A stretch of DNA of 64,000 bases from Myotis daubentonii (GCF_963259705.1 NC_081844.1:13997715-14061714); one strand, 5' to 3'; shown: positions 1-10,786, numbered from the stretch's first letter. Translations and numbers: made by a program. The notes: generated from the letters alone by a model not told the origin.

Positions 1-510
1 AACTTGTTCATCTTGTCCAACTGTGAGTTTATGCTCATTGAACAACTTCTCATATGTCCCTGCTCCTCTCCCCTGGTAACCACCATTCTATTGTCCAACT
101 ACTCTACCTTTGACTATTTCAGATGCCCCATATATGAAGAATCATGCAGTGTTTGTCCTTCTGGGACTGACAACTTATTTCACTTAGCAATATGTCCTCT
201 GGGCTCATCCATATTGTCTCAATGGTAGGTTTTCCTTTCTTTTTTTTTTTTTAAGACAACAATATTCCATTGTACATATGCATCATGTTTTATTTACCTA
301 TTCATCTGTCAGTAGCCATTTAGGTTTCTTTCATGTCTTGGCTATTGTCAATAATGCTGCAATGGACATGGGGGTGCAAGTATTTCTTCCAAAACCTGAT
401 TTAATTCTTTGGATATATTTCTGAAGTGGGATTCCTGAACCATATGGCAGTTCTGTTTTCAATATTTTAAGGAAACTCGATACTCTTTTCAATACATAGT
501 GCCAATAGTT
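1..510 (-). repeat. L1 3'-region fragment (antisense)
   Basis: The plus strand reads as the antisense of the 3' part of an old mammalian L1. Recognisable landmarks are the 'aatattccattgtacatatg' block near 268, 'cttggctattgtcaataatg' near 336 and the 'ggatatatttctgaagtggga' type block near 412. Many substitutions and an internal T run near 240 mark it as decayed, with no usable reading frame. The window begins inside it. Confidence 0.75.
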
Positions 511-706
511 AAAAATAAGATATTGTGCACTTAAAATTTTATTAGTAGGGTAGATTTCAGATCAAGTGTTCTTACCAGAAAAATAAAGCAAAGCAAAACA
601 AAGCAGAACAAAATAAAGCAAAAAACACAGGAATGCAAGGATATTTTCAGAGGTGATGAATGTGTTTATTACCTGGATTGTAGTGATGGTAACACCTGAT
701 TATATA
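511..706 (+). repeat. Possible L1-type 3'UTR fragment
   Basis: The order of landmarks ('gggtagatttcagatcaagtg', 'gttcttaccag', an A-rich tract near 580-630, then 'gaatgtgtttattacctgga' and 'gtgatggtaacac') resembles the sense 3'UTR of old L1 subfamilies. Identification is from memory of the consensus only; it could be another old repeat. Confidence 0.35.
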
Positions 707-712
707 CATTAA

Positions 713-1406
713 CTAGAGGCCCAGTGCATGAAATTCGTGCACTGGGGGGGGGGCTCAGCCCGGCCTGCACCCTCTCCAATCTGGGACCCCTCGGGGGATG
801 TCCAACTGCTGGTTTAGGCCCAATTCCTCTCACAATCTGGGACTGCTGGCTCCTAACCACTTGCCTGCCTGCCTGATTTCCCGTATCCCCTGTCAGCCTG
901 ATTGCCCCCTAACCGCTCCCCTGCCAGTCTGATCACTCCCAACTGCCCTCCCCTGCTGCCGGGTCGCCTCCAACTGTCCTCCCTGCTGGCCTGATTGCCC
1001 CTAACTGCCGTCCCCTGCTGAACTGTTGACCCTGAACTGCCCTCCTCTGCTGGACTGTTTGCCCCCAACTGACTTCCCCTGCAGGCCATCTTGTGGCAGC
1101 CATCTTGTGATGACATGGGCGTGGCTATCTTGTGACCACATGGGGGTGGCCATCTTGTGACCACATGGGGGCAGCCATCTTGTGATCACATGGGGGTGGC
1201 CATCTTATGACCACATGGATGCAGCCATCTTGTGACCACATGGGGGCAGCCATCTGTGACCACCTGGGCGTGGCCACCTTGTGACCACATGGGGCAGCCA
1301 TCTTGTGACCACATGGGGGCAGCCATCTTGTGACCACATGGGGGCAGCCATCTTGTGTATGAGGGCGTGATGGTCAATTTGCATATTACCTCTTTATTAG
1401 ATAGGA
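713..1406 (-). mobile_element. HeliBat-type non-autonomous Helitron
   Basis: Read on the minus strand, the element starts TCCTATCTAATAAAG at 1406 and ends CTAG at 713. A TGCACGAATTTCATGCA-type hairpin lies about 10 bp before the end. The flanks are A (complement of t1407) and T (complement of a712), the expected A^T Helitron target with no target duplication. The middle consists of GC-rich spacer and a 25-bp minisatellite. There is no Rep or helicase frame, so it would have relied on an autonomous partner. Confidence 0.93.
1083..1358. repeat. 25-bp minisatellite inside Helitron
   Basis: About eleven tandem, imperfect copies of a 25-bp unit built around 'gccatcttgtgaccacatgg'. One copy near 1252 has lost bases. 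The overlapping minus-strand frames rich in MVTRWLPP, CGHKMA and MWSQDG are translations of this repeat, not proteins. The same unit recurs in the truncated Helitron at 33735. Confidence 0.9.
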
Positions 1407-1576
1407 TTATGTGAAATTTTTTATATACTAATATATCTCAGTAAAGCTGGGGAAAAATCATTGGGAGTGAACTTCTCAAATTTTTATATTCTCAATATTC
1501 AGATTTCCCAGAGTGTCATTAGCATAAATGTGTGTATTTGAGGGACCCCACGTCCCCAGAGGTCATCTGTTTAGAG

Positions 1577-1788
1577 CAGTGGTTCTCAACCTTCTGGCCC
1601 TTTAAATACAGTTCCTCATGTTGTGACCCAACCATAAAATTATTTTCATTGCTACTTCACAACTGTGATGTTGCTACTGTTATGAATCATAATGTAAATA
1701 TCTGGTATGCAGGATGGTCTTAGGCGACCCCTGTGAAAGGGTCATTCGACCACCAAAGGGGTCGAGACCCACAAGTTGAGAACCACTG
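1577..1788 (+). mobile_element. SPIN-like non-autonomous hAT transposon
   Basis: Terminal inverted repeats CAGTGGTTCTCAACCTT and the complementary GTTGAGAACCACTG bound a 212-bp element. An exact 8-bp target duplication, GTTTAGAG, lies at 1569-1576 and 1789-1796. Internal blocks such as 'ttaggcgacccctgtgaaag' and 'aaggggtcgagacccac' are those of the SPIN / rodent URR1 group of hAT elements. SPIN is known for horizontal transfer into bats and other tetrapods. The element lacks a transposase, and its centre looks shorter than full-length copies as I recall them. Confidence 0.88.
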
Positions 1789-1857
1789 GTTTAGAGGGCA
1801 CCATCCAAAGTGACCCAGCTCTGAGAAGATGACATAGAGGACATTACTAGCCTCACA

Positions 1858-2475
1858 TCTACACTAATAAAAGACAAACATGCAAATCAACGGTACCTTC
1901 ACTACGCCTTAAGTCACGCCCACCAGCCAATCAGAGCAACTATATGCAAATTAACCCAACCAAGATGGTGGCCTGCAGCTACGGAGTTGGAGCAAGCAGG
2001 AGGCTTGGGTAGCCCCTAGCGATGGAGGAAGCCAAGCTTCCCTCCCACCCATCCTGGCCGGCTCTGAGCTCCTCTCAAGGCTACAAAGTTTCAATTATAG
2101 AAGGTAAATAAATCCCAGAATTAAAAAAAAGAAAAAAAGGAGAGGCTGGGAGCTTTCGTTGCTGAGGGGGCTTGGCCAGCCTGAAAACAGCCCTCAGCCC
2201 CTGACACAGACTGGCCAGGCACCCCAGTGGGGACCCCCCCACCCTAAAGGGGGGTGTGCCAGCCTGAAAACAGCCATCAGCCCCTCACCCAGGCAGGCCA
2301 AACCTCCATGGGGTGAGGGTTCCCACCGTGGGGGGGGGGGGGGTTCTTGACCAGCCTGCAAACAGCCATCAGCCCCTCACCCAGGCTGGCCAGGCACCCC
2401 AGCGGGACCCCCAACCTGATCCGGGACACCCTTCAGGGCAAACCAGCCTGCCCCCACCCATGTACCAGGCCTCTA
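1858..2475 (+). mobile_element. Helitron, 5' unit of a two-unit composite
   Basis: It starts TCTACACTAATAAAAG directly after an A (1857). It contains 'ccaatcagagcaac' and 'atatgcaaattaac' motifs common to HeliBat 5' ends. Then come an A-rich tract near 2125 and three to four copies of an ~84-bp unit with 'ctcacccaggctggccaggc'. It stops at 'ccaggcctcta', one base short of a proper CTAG terminus, and is followed immediately by a second Helitron 5' end (TCCTATATAATAAAAGG). Confidence 0.88.
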
Positions 2476-2941
2476 TCCTATATAATAAAAGGATAATATG
2501 CAAACTGACCCTAACAGCAGAACGACTGGGAATGACTGGTCACTATGACACACACTGTCCACAAGGGGAAGACGCTCAATGCAGGAGCTGCCTCCTGGTG
2601 GTCAGTGTGCTCCCACAGGGGGAGCTCTGCTCAGCCACAAGCCAAGCTGAAGGCTGCCAGTACAGCGGTGGTGGTGGGAGCTTCTCCTGCCTCCTCAGCA
2701 GTGTTAAGGATGTCCGACTGCAGCTTAGGCCTGCTCCCTGCTGGCAAGTAGACATCCCCCGAGGGCTGTCGGGCTGCCAGAGGGATGTCTGATTGCCAGC
2801 TTAGGCCCAATCCCCTTGGGAGCGGGCCTAAGCCAGCAGGTGGTCATCCCTTGAGGGGTCCCAGACTGCGAGAGGGCACAGGCTGGGCTGAGGGATCCTC
2901 TCCCCGCTGAGTGCACAAATTTTTGTACACCAGGCCTCTAG
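2476..2941 (+). mobile_element. Helitron, 3' unit of a two-unit composite
   Basis: It begins TCCTATATAATAAAAGG and ends CTAG (2938-2941), followed by T. A GTGCACAAATTTTTGTACAC hairpin lies just upstream of the end. The spacer has the 'gaatgactggtcactatgac' and 'gatgtccgactgcagcttag' blocks shared with 24159-24624 and 38494-38954. The two units together (1858-2941) have one A/T flank pair, so they appear to have inserted as one piece. Confidence 0.9.
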
Positions 2942-4140
2942 TTCTATTATATTAGGCCTTTCAAGGAATGTTTAGGAGTAGGATTATTTTATTTTTCTTT
3001 ACTTAGACTAGAGAGGAGGAACTTTTATATTTTAGGATATGGTTTTTATATACTTTTGAATAATAGTTTATATAGTTTTTTGTCTGGTAATAAATATTTT
3101 ACCATTAGGAAGGCTATATGACAGTTCATGAATAATGAGACTTGGTCAGGAATGTCAAGCTCTGTAGAGGTCAAATAAATCAGTTGTCCCTTAGTAATTT
3201 CCAAGACAACTACCATTTTTCTCCTAGAAATACTGGTGGGATATTGAATGTTGAACAATTTCATTAAAACTGATTATAATCACACTTTGGGATACTTTTC
3301 TTAAAATGTGAGAGAATGTGCATGCTTGCCCAGGAAAAAAGACTATATGCACATTAAGGTGACTTATCCGTTCTGAGTGTGCTTGGTTTGCGTATTCTTA
3401 GTCACAATGGTGACACTGAGGCAGCTTAGTTTAGTGGCTCTTCAAGAATTACCATTTCTAACAAAAATTTTCATATGGAAGAGAAAATTACTTAATATTT
3501 CTAAACTTGAATAACCACAGAATCGTGATAATTAAATTGCATAATGTACATAAGGCACTTAGTTCAGGGCTTGCTACATAATAGGTGGGTATGCTGTGAC
3601 TCTTCATGGCAGCAAAAAATCAAGTCATTCCTGGAGAACCTGTAAACTTGCTGTGCCAAACCCCTTTTAATTTTTATACTATTATTAATAATATAATAAT
3701 ATGTTATTGACCAATGTTTAATACATAACATGTGCCAGGCACTATTAAATGATGTCTGTGTTAATTACAGTAATTTGAAGAAGAAAATTTTAAAAAGTTC
3801 TTTGGTATCTCAATGGAAGAGATAAAAAACATATGAAAAAAGAGGATAAAATTATAAGTAGGAAATAAGTTGTAAAAACAAAGTATGATGAGCTGGAAAG
3901 ATAAAAGAATAAATAAGGAAAGACTGTAAGGAAACTGAAAACTTAGCAGCAGAAGTTAATCTGGGTGAATGTGGTGAGAATAAGGAATGTTCTCACGAGA
4001 TGCTCTCTCAGAGAACTGTACATTTCAGACCAGTAACGAATGCAGCTGAACACAGACAAGCCAGGGCATTGATAATATAGGCAAAGAGATGGGACAATAT
4101 CCTAGACCAGGCAGCATTAGGCCAACAGGGGCATAATTTC
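2942..4140. other. No gene; possible MIR and L2 remnants
   Basis: AT-rich sequence without a convincing gene. A plus-strand MIR remnant is possible at about 3490-3595 ('cataaggcacttagttcagg', 'gctacataataggtg'). A short L2/MIR-like block 'catgtgccaggcactattaa' lies at about 3728-3750. Both are faint. Confidence 0.4.
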
Positions 4141-4144
4141 TTCT

Positions 4145-4985
4145 TTTGAGAAAAATTCATATAACTTAAAATTTACCACTTAACCACTTTAAAGTGTAAA
4201 ATTCAATGGCTTTTTACTGTATTTATAATATTGTGTAATCATGACTGCTATTTGAATTCCAGAATATTTTTATTACTCCAAAAGGAAACCACATGCCTCC
4301 CAATTTGCCCTCCTCCCATCCCCTGGCAACCACTAATCTACTTTCTGTTTCTGTGAATTTATCTCTTGTGGCCATTTCATATAAACAGAATCATGCAACA
4401 CTTTTGTATTTTTTTTTTGTACTTTTGTGTGTGGCTTCTTTCACATTGCATAATGTTATGGCTGAAGAATATTCCATTGTATGGTATACATTTTGTTTAT
4501 CTATTCACAGTCACTAAACATGTGGGTTGTTGCTGGTCTTTGGATATAAAAAATATTGCTATGATCTCAGCTGGCATGGCTCAGTGGTTGAAGGTCAACC
4601 TATGAACCAGGAGGTCACAGTTTGATTCCTGGGCAGGGCACATGCCTGGGTTTCAGGCTCAACCCCCAGTAGGGGGTATGCAGGAGGCAGCTGATCAATG
4701 ATTCTCTCTCATCATTGATGTTTCTATCTCTTTTTCTTCCCTCTCCCTTCCTCTCTGAAATCACTAAAAATAATACTAAAAAATATTGCTATGAACATTC
4801 CTATTCAAGTTTTTGTGTGAACATATGTTTTCAGTTCTGTTGGTATATACCTACAAGTGGAATTTTTGGGTCACATGTTAACTCTGTTCAAACTGTTTTC
4901 CATAGTTGCTGTACCATTTTATAGTCTGGTCAGCAATGTCTGAAGATTCCAGTTTCTCTATACCCTTGTCAACACTTGTTATTTA
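4145..4985 (-). repeat. L1 3'-region (antisense), split by a Ves SINE
   Basis: Antisense L1 with the classic order: 'aaatttaccacttaaccact', 'ccctggcaaccactaatcta', 'ttcatataaacagaatcatg', 'gaatattccattgtatgg', then after the SINE 'tatatacctacaagtggaat' and 'ccttgtcaacacttgttatt'. The left and right L1 parts join at the target duplication of the Ves SINE, which therefore arrived later. It is strongly diverged and non-coding. Confidence 0.9.
4565..4777 (+). mobile_element. Ves SINE
   Basis: tRNA-derived SINE with an A-box-like 'tggctcagtggttga', a B-box-like 'gtttgattcc', the 'catgcaggaggcagctgatc' block and a pyrimidine-rich tail ending in A-rich sequence. A 17-bp target duplication, AAAAAATATTGCTATGA, is exact at 4548-4564 and 4778-4794. 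This is the hallmark of L1-mediated insertion. Confidence 0.95.
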
Positions 4986-4988
4986 GTA

Positions 4989-5408
4989 CTAGAGGCCTAG
5001 CGCAGGAAAACTGTGCACAGGTGGGGTCCCTAGGCCTGGCCGGCAAGCAGGGCCAATCAGGTTCCCCACCTCCCTGCCTCCCCGCCTCCCGGCCTCCTCC
5101 TTCTCTCCCTGCCCACGTGCCGCCACTGCATGGTTCCCCACCTCCCCACCTCCCCGTCTCTCCTCTTCCTTCCCTCATAGCCTGCATCCACCCCCACCCA
5201 CTCCAGTTCCCTGTTCCAGCCTGGGGCCCGACCCTGATAGGGCGATCAGGGCTTGCTGGCCCAGGGGAGGGACTGGGAGGTTGGCCTGCAGGCCCCATAG
5301 GCGATTGGGCCCGTGGGCTGGGGGCAGCTCCTGCGTTGAGCATCTGCCCCCTGGTGCTCAGTGTGCATCATACCTACTGGCCAGTCGGCCAGTTGGACGG
5401 TCGCTTAG

Positions 5409-5410
<2 letters not shown>
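4989..5410 (-). mobile_element. Helitron, 5' end replaced by (AT)n
   Basis: On the minus strand the 3' terminus is CTAG (4989-4992), preceded by a weak hairpin. The body carries 'ggtccctaggcctggccggc', shared with elements at 27286 and 43733, and the 'catctgccccctggtgctca' block. Near 5400 the expected 'gcatattaggcttttat' 5' terminus is missing, and the sequence passes straight into a dinucleotide array. Confidence 0.8.

Positions 5411-5472
<62 letters not shown>
5411..5472. repeat. (AT)n microsatellite
   Basis: About 31 uninterrupted AT units abut the truncated 5' end of the neighbouring Helitron. The 'IYIYIYIY' stretches in the overlapping reading frames come from this repeat. Confidence 0.97.
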
Positions 5473-5476
<4 letters not shown>

Positions 5477-6885
5477 GTCTGCCAGGTTGTGGCTGTGTGA
5501 TGGTGGGAGAACTACTGAACTATTTTAAGTCTCCATTTTGTATGTTGGAAAACGTAAGAATAAATACTTACTTCATAGAGGTTTGTGAGACTTTAATGAT
5601 ACAGCCCCCATAAAAAGTAGATGTCCTTATACCTTTAAAATAATTTGTAGCTTAAAAACAATTTGTAGCATTATAAAAGCCACATGATATTCATTTTGGT
5701 GTTTTTGCTACAAAACCTGTTGTAAAATCTGTTGTCAAGGTCATTGCCAATTTTTCATTTGGGTTTTACTACCAGTTTAAAAAGAATCTGCTTCTCTGAG
5801 AAAGTGGTGTTGCCTCCTCACCCCCCGCAGCCCCCGCCATCCGCTCTGTTCTCTAGTAATAAGAATGAGCTCATTGCCCATGGTTATCTTTTTGTCCTGG
5901 CTGTAATTTTTGTACTTCTCAGCAAGTATATTAGCTTGCCTGGTTGGATTATTTACTTCCTTCTTTTGTGGCTGTGACTTTAAAATTTCTATTTGATTAC
6001 CAATACTGTCTAGGTGTCTCATTGTCAGCCATCTTGAATCCTTTTGGACAGAGGAGCGGTCTGAATCAAGTAAAAGTATTCCTTAGACTTTCAAAGCCTC
6101 TATTTCTTCATCTGACAAATGCCCTGCTTATTTGAGAAGACTTACAAAATCAGGCAAGATAATTGAGTGAGTTTTGGAAAACCAGACACACTGTACAAAA
6201 GTTAGCCATGCCCAGGCACAATGGACCAACAGTCACCGACATGACGTCAGTGTCTCGCAAATGCTCTTCAGCACAACCCTTATTTCTGAGCTCAGAATTA
6301 ATTACAACATATACTTTGAAAGTAAATTTGCACTTGGAATGACACATGCCAACACCTAATTCAATGGCCCTGAATGAAAGAGAAGATCATTTAGATTTGG
6401 AATTTTGACAAAGATTATAATTTGTATCCTGCGGCATCTATGGTGAGGGCATGAGAAAATGAGAAAACTTAAAGGTGAGAGGAGAACTCTGAGCCTCCAG
6501 TGATGGCTTTAAGTCTTCCCCCCGCCAACCCCCCGTGAATTTGAGCCCCCTCTCCCTCCGGGCCCTGCCCTTACAGACACTGCTTTCTCTCTCTTATTTC
6601 TGACTCCTCTATTTTGTTTTGTTTTCTAGCATCAACTTCAAGGTCCCAGAGCTCATAGTGGCGAAGTGTCAGGGCTGTCCATGCCCACAGCAGATGTGTT
6701 CCTGTGTCTGTCCTCACAGTCTGCCTCACATTTCGATACCTAGCTGAACAGTGGGGGAAATTTTCCATTAGGAAACAAAGATCCTGGCTCAGAAGCTTCG
6801 ACACAATGCACCATGATTAATTGCAGCCTCTGAAGTTATTTTTTTAATTCTCATTAAAAATACATATTGCTTTCTAATTGTTAAA
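5473..6885. other. Unique sequence; perfect CRE octamer at 6242
   Basis: No gene or clear repeat recognised. A perfect palindromic CRE octamer, TGACGTCA, lies at 6242-6249 in otherwise low-CpG sequence. The several 60-80 codon frames here show no recognisable protein signature. Confidence 0.4.
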
Positions 6886-6889
6886 ATTT

Positions 6890-7053
6890 ATTTTATTTTT
6901 TGATTAATTGAATTTATTGGGGGGGGGCATTGATTAATAAGATTATATAGGTTTCGAGTTTACATTTCCATGATACATGATTTGCACATTGTATTGTGTG
7001 CCCAATACCCAAAATTGAATCATCTCTATTACCATATATTTTAAAATAATGCA
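6890..7053 (-). repeat. L1 3'UTR fragment (antisense)
   Basis: Antisense of the laurasiatherian L1 3' end: 'ttgaatttattggg', 'ttgattaataagattatata', 'ggtttcgagtttacatttcc', 'cattgtattgtgtgcccaat'. It is interrupted at 7054 by a Ves SINE. L1 sequence may continue to about 7440 but is too diverged for me to be sure. Confidence 0.7.
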
Positions 7054-7071
7054 TGATCACTACAGACATTT

Positions 7072-7271
7072 TTATTGATTTTTTAGAGAGAAAGGAAGGG
7101 GGAGGGAGAGAGAGAGAAACATCAATGTAAGAGAGAAACCAATTGCCTCCTGAATGCATCCCAATCAGGGATCAAACCAGCAACCTGAGTATGTGCCCTG
7201 ACCGGGAATCGAACCTGCACCCTTTCCTGTACCAGACAATGCTCCAACCAACTGAACCACATCACTCAGGG
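7072..7271 (-). mobile_element. Ves SINE
   Basis: Minus-strand Ves: the T-rich tail start 'tttttattgatttt', a purine tract 'agagagaaaggaaggggga', 'ttgcctcctgaatgcatccc', and the B box on the complement of 'ggaatcgaacctgc'. An exact 18-bp target duplication TGATCACTACAGACATTT lies at 7054-7071 and 7272-7289. Confidence 0.95.
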
Positions 7272-7289
7272 TGATCACTACAGACATTT

Positions 7290-8098
7290 AAGAAAACATA
7301 AGGAATAAATCTATAAGGACTCACAATTCTATCATGCAAAAATAACCACAATTATCCTGTTTCCATCTCATTATACACAATTGTGATTTTACCACATACA
7401 TGTTTTGTTTGCTCTTTAATAAATAAGTGCATAATATTATATCATATTGAGCCTCTGTATTTTCATTCATCAGATGAATATGTTATTTTATTCCTCAGAA
7501 CTAAATTACAGATTAAATAAAATATATGGATAAAAACAGCTTGAAGCATATTAAGTGCTGAGTAAATCTTAATTATTTTTGAAATGAATCAGAATTTGGC
7601 CTTGGAACTGCATATTTCTGCCTTGTTCCATGAAAAGCTACATTTCTCCTGAAGTGGTGACTCAGGTGAGTGGACACAAAGTAGACACTGGGAAATATCT
7701 TGGACTGAGAACAACCAGAATCTGCTTTCTGAACAGACAAATCTGCGAGGGGAAAATAGGGCAGCACCAGACCTTCTCAGCACGTAAGCACTGCTATTTC
7801 AGCAGCTCAACCAAAAAAAAGCAAACCCTTCAAATCGTGTCCTCACAATAAAACTGGGCAGAGTTATTTCCTCTGCAGAAGGGCCTGCGGAGAAGAAGTA
7901 GGCAAAGGCCACGGTTTAGCACGGAGCATGTCGGGGAGCTGGTTTCCCAGCATCAGTGCGATGACAGTGGAAATGAGCGCGCCTGCTGCCAGACTCACTC
8001 TTGACATGGCCCTGCCTCAAAGTGACTTGGTTAGCTCTAGCCAAACTGTGCTGCCACTGAACGGGGAAATATAATACAGGAGAGCAAACAAGCATAAC
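7290..8098. other. No gene recognised
   Basis: Unique sequence, possibly a distal L1 remnant up to about 7440. Open frames of 60-90 codons on both strands near 7600-8200 overlap each other and have no protein-family character. Confidence 0.4.
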
Positions 8099-8121
8099 CA
8101 CACACACACACACACACACAA
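8099..8121. repeat. (CA)n microsatellite
   Basis: About eleven CA units, uninterrupted. Confidence 0.95.
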
Positions 8122-8477
8122 ATCCCCCAACAGGCTTTTCTCTGAGGATGGAGCTAACTTGACTGACTTCAGAAGAAGGGTGAGCAGGAACCTGCATTGG
8201 GTCTCAGTGGGCACCAAGAAGAACCTTGTCTGGTGCCCATGAGAGAAGCCAGTATGGAGCAAAATGCATTCACTTCAGAAGGATAAGCAAAAGGGCCGAC
8301 AGAGAATGAGTCGTTTGATAAATGGTATGATGTGGTCAGAGCAGGAGTCAGAGACTGCTGTCCATCCAAAGGCTGCCATAACCTCCTTACTCATTACTCA
8401 GGCCTCTCTCTTTCTACTCCTCTGCTACTCGGGTGACACGAACTCTGACAAGTAACTATCGCTTTTACTGTGATAAG
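8122..8477. other. No gene recognised
   Basis: Unique sequence between the CA repeat and the LTR; nothing identifiable on either strand. Confidence 0.4.
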
Positions 8478-8863
8478 TGTTACAGGGCAGTAAAGAGCTA
8501 GGAAAACTCCAGCGCAGGAGGAATAGGGAAACAAGGCCCCACAGTGTGGGCAATTTGCAGCCAGCTTGTAAATAGCAAGCCATTCTCTTCCCCAGACAAG
8601 AACATGAGAGCAAATGGTTAAAAAGAACACTCTTTAATCAGAGAATGCAGAAAGGGATGGGGGAAGGAGCAAGGAAAAAAGGCAGTTTTACTCCCTAAGC
8701 AGAGAAGCCAGCAGTATCAAGACTTGGCAAGATAAAGTTGCTGGGTGAATTCTGGGAAGGCCACAACAAAGTAAAAAAAAAAAAAGAAAAAAAGGGAATT
8801 AATTGAGAATTAATCTGTACCAAAACATTCAGCAGAAGAATTCTGAAACCTATAGACAAGAGG

Positions 8864-8871
8864 GTATATAA
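8864..8871 (+). promoter_or_regulatory. LTR TATA box
   Basis: 'gtatataatg' within 'gagggtatataatgcctcgg', placed in the middle of the LTR as expected at the U3/R boundary. It is the most promoter-like sequence in this part of the window. Activity cannot be judged from sequence. Confidence 0.6.
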
Positions 8872-8966
8872 TGCCTCGGACCCCCATCCAAGTCACTCTT
8901 CAGATTGGCTGGGGCGCATCTGTGCTTCATAAGCCAGATGTATAGGTTTGCTTGCTTTGCTTCTTT

Positions 8967-8972
8967 AATAAA
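8967..8972 (+). promoter_or_regulatory. LTR polyadenylation signal AATAAA
   Basis: 'ttctttaataaaggtg', about 100 bp after the TATA box, gives a short R region. A second AATAAA lies at about 8993-8998. Confidence 0.55.
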
Positions 8973-9147
8973 GGTGCATGTTTTAATTGATTTAATAAAT
9001 GGGCTGAATCACAACACAGTTAAGGTCTCTCATATAAATTTGTTTATACGAGAAGACAAAAATCGAGGTTGAGGCCAGCCCTCTCCCTCTAACTCAAGGG
9101 GCTGTCTGGTAACACCCCTCTGGTATTGCTGAGAGGTGCCTGTAACA

Positions 9148-9404
9148 GCTGGAGTAAACAATGTGATCAGCCCCTTTAATTCACTCATGTATTTATTCAT
9201 TCAACATACACCTATTCACACATTTTTACTGAAAGCCAATGATTGTAATAGCCCCTTTTTATTCTAATATGAATAAAATATGTGTTCTACTTTTAAGAAT
9301 TCACAGTCTAGTAAAAGAGATAATGCTTTGAATATCAATAATCACAATAAAAACCTATTAATAAGTCTATTGAAGAGGCAGAGACAGGGGGCCTGAGTAT
9401 CAGC
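9148..9404. other. No gene recognised
   Basis: Unique AT-rich sequence between the LTR and the next Ves SINE. Confidence 0.4.
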
Positions 9405-9420
9405 AAGAATAGCTAGTCTA

Positions 9421-9657
9421 GCCCTGGCTGCTTTGGTTCAGTGGATATAGCATCGGCCTATGGTCTGAAGGGTCCTGGGTTCAATTCCAGTATAGGGCAC
9501 ATACCTCAGTTTCAGGCTTGATCCTGGCCCTGGTTGGGGCACATGCAGGAGGCAACCAATTGTGTCTCTCTCACATTGATGTTTCTCTCTGTCTCTCCCC
9601 CTCTAAAAATCAATGAAAAAAAAATATCCTTGGGTGAGGATTAACAAAAAAGAAAAA
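9421..9657 (+). mobile_element. Ves SINE
   Basis: Starts 'gccctggctgctttggttca', with B box 'ggttcaattcc', 'catgcaggaggcaaccaatt', and a tail 'aaaaatcaatgaaaa' followed by 'tccttgggtgaggattaac'. Target duplication of 16 bp, AAGAATAGCTAGTCTA at 9405-9420 and AAGAATAGGTAGTCTA at 9658-9673, with one mismatch. Confidence 0.93.
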
Positions 9658-9673
9658 AAGAATAGGTAGTCTA

Positions 9674-10786
9674 CAGTAATTTGGGACTTAAGCAAGTCCC
9701 CTCTCAGGACTGCAAGAGTTAAGGTATTTGTCTTCCCCGTCCATCACAGGGTTCTCCAGAATGAGCATCCTGGGTGACCAGCTCTTTCAAGACCTGCGCA
9801 ACTATCTGAAGTCCAAGTGAAAAGGTGCCCAAGGAACTGGAGGAGTCACCTGTGTCGGTAGGAATTGGCCTACATGTCCTTCAGGTGATTAGCTTCTCTA
9901 TTTCTGTGAATTTATGATGAGCCTGGAACAATTTCTTAGTGAAGCAGATACAACACGTAGGACTGCAGGGCACAGGGAAGTAAATATTTCTTCTCTCACC
10001 CTCTTCTCTCTCCTGCTCCCGTGTGGCCTCTAAATGACCTGGAAACTGAGTGGGATTTACACATTGTGTTGGGCCCAGGTAAGAGCTGCCTCAGCAAAGC
10101 CTGTGAATGGACTAAGCTCAGCAGGAGATATCTGTGGTGGGGCCAAGAGAAGCAGCAAGCTGACATCAGGTTGTTCTAGGGGATGATGACTCAGAGGAGA
10201 GGGCTCTCTCCTGACTCAGGAGCTGATGTCAGAGAGGAAGCAAGGAGCGAGGGCCATGGCCCAGAGCTGTTCTCTGAGGGACGATGGGGATTGCAGCCGC
10301 TGCCAGCCTCTGACTCACTCATCTCCAACGTGCAGGTCATGGCTAAGGGCATTTGAACACCGAAGACAGAAAATAAAATTCAACAGAACATTACTACTTA
10401 CATCATGCATTTGGGTTTGTAGCTGATTGGCTGCCTATTAGAAACAATGGTGGCTGCCTATTAGAAACAATTTTAAAAAGTACTAGTGGCCAGACCCCTC
10501 CCCAGTTTAAATCAAAATTTCTGGGCATCGGACCTGAGCATTGGTGACTCCTAAAAGCTCTCCAAAGATTTAATAAATGGAAAAAACCAAGAAAACTTGA
10601 CCTACTTCAAAGTGACTCAAGTTTGGAATAACTAGTGGGTGATAATCTGTAAACTACTAAAGTTGTTCCCGTTCATTCCCAAAGCACTGCACCTCTCACC
10701 TGTATGATGCTTTGCCATTTATAAAGCATGTCATGTACATGGCTTAATTTTACCTTCGTCTCATCCAGGAGGAAAGTAGAAGAATG
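9674..10786. other. Unique sequence; no gene recognised
   Basis: Mixed composition, no clear repeat family and no reading frame with protein-like character. A short near-tandem 'ggctgcctattagaaacaa' duplicate lies at about 10428-10471. Confidence 0.4.

Larger units (their letters stand above)
8478..9147 (+). mobile_element. Solo LTR of an endogenous retrovirus
   Basis: A 670-bp block starts TGTTACAGG and ends with its exact inverted complement CCTGTAACA, the TG...CA form of LTR termini. Inside, in the right order, are a TATA box (8864) and a poly(A) signal (8967) about 100 bp downstream. No matching second LTR, gag, pol or env sequence lies nearby, so it looks like a solo LTR left by recombination. 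I could not find a clean 4-6 bp target duplication (flanks 'gataag' and 'gctgga'), which lowers confidence in the exact edges. The class is undetermined. Confidence 0.65.

Noticed and set aside
1083..1358. Regularly spaced repeats as a CRISPR array
   Set aside because: Units are contiguous tandem copies without unique spacers, in a mammalian transposon.
853..1377. Several overlapping minus-strand frames with repeated MVTRW, CGHKMA and WSQDG motifs
   Set aside because: They are translations of the 25-bp Helitron minisatellite in different frames.
4976..5613. Frames of 110-174 codons with IYIYIY runs
   Set aside because: They read a GC-rich Helitron and then an (AT)n array.
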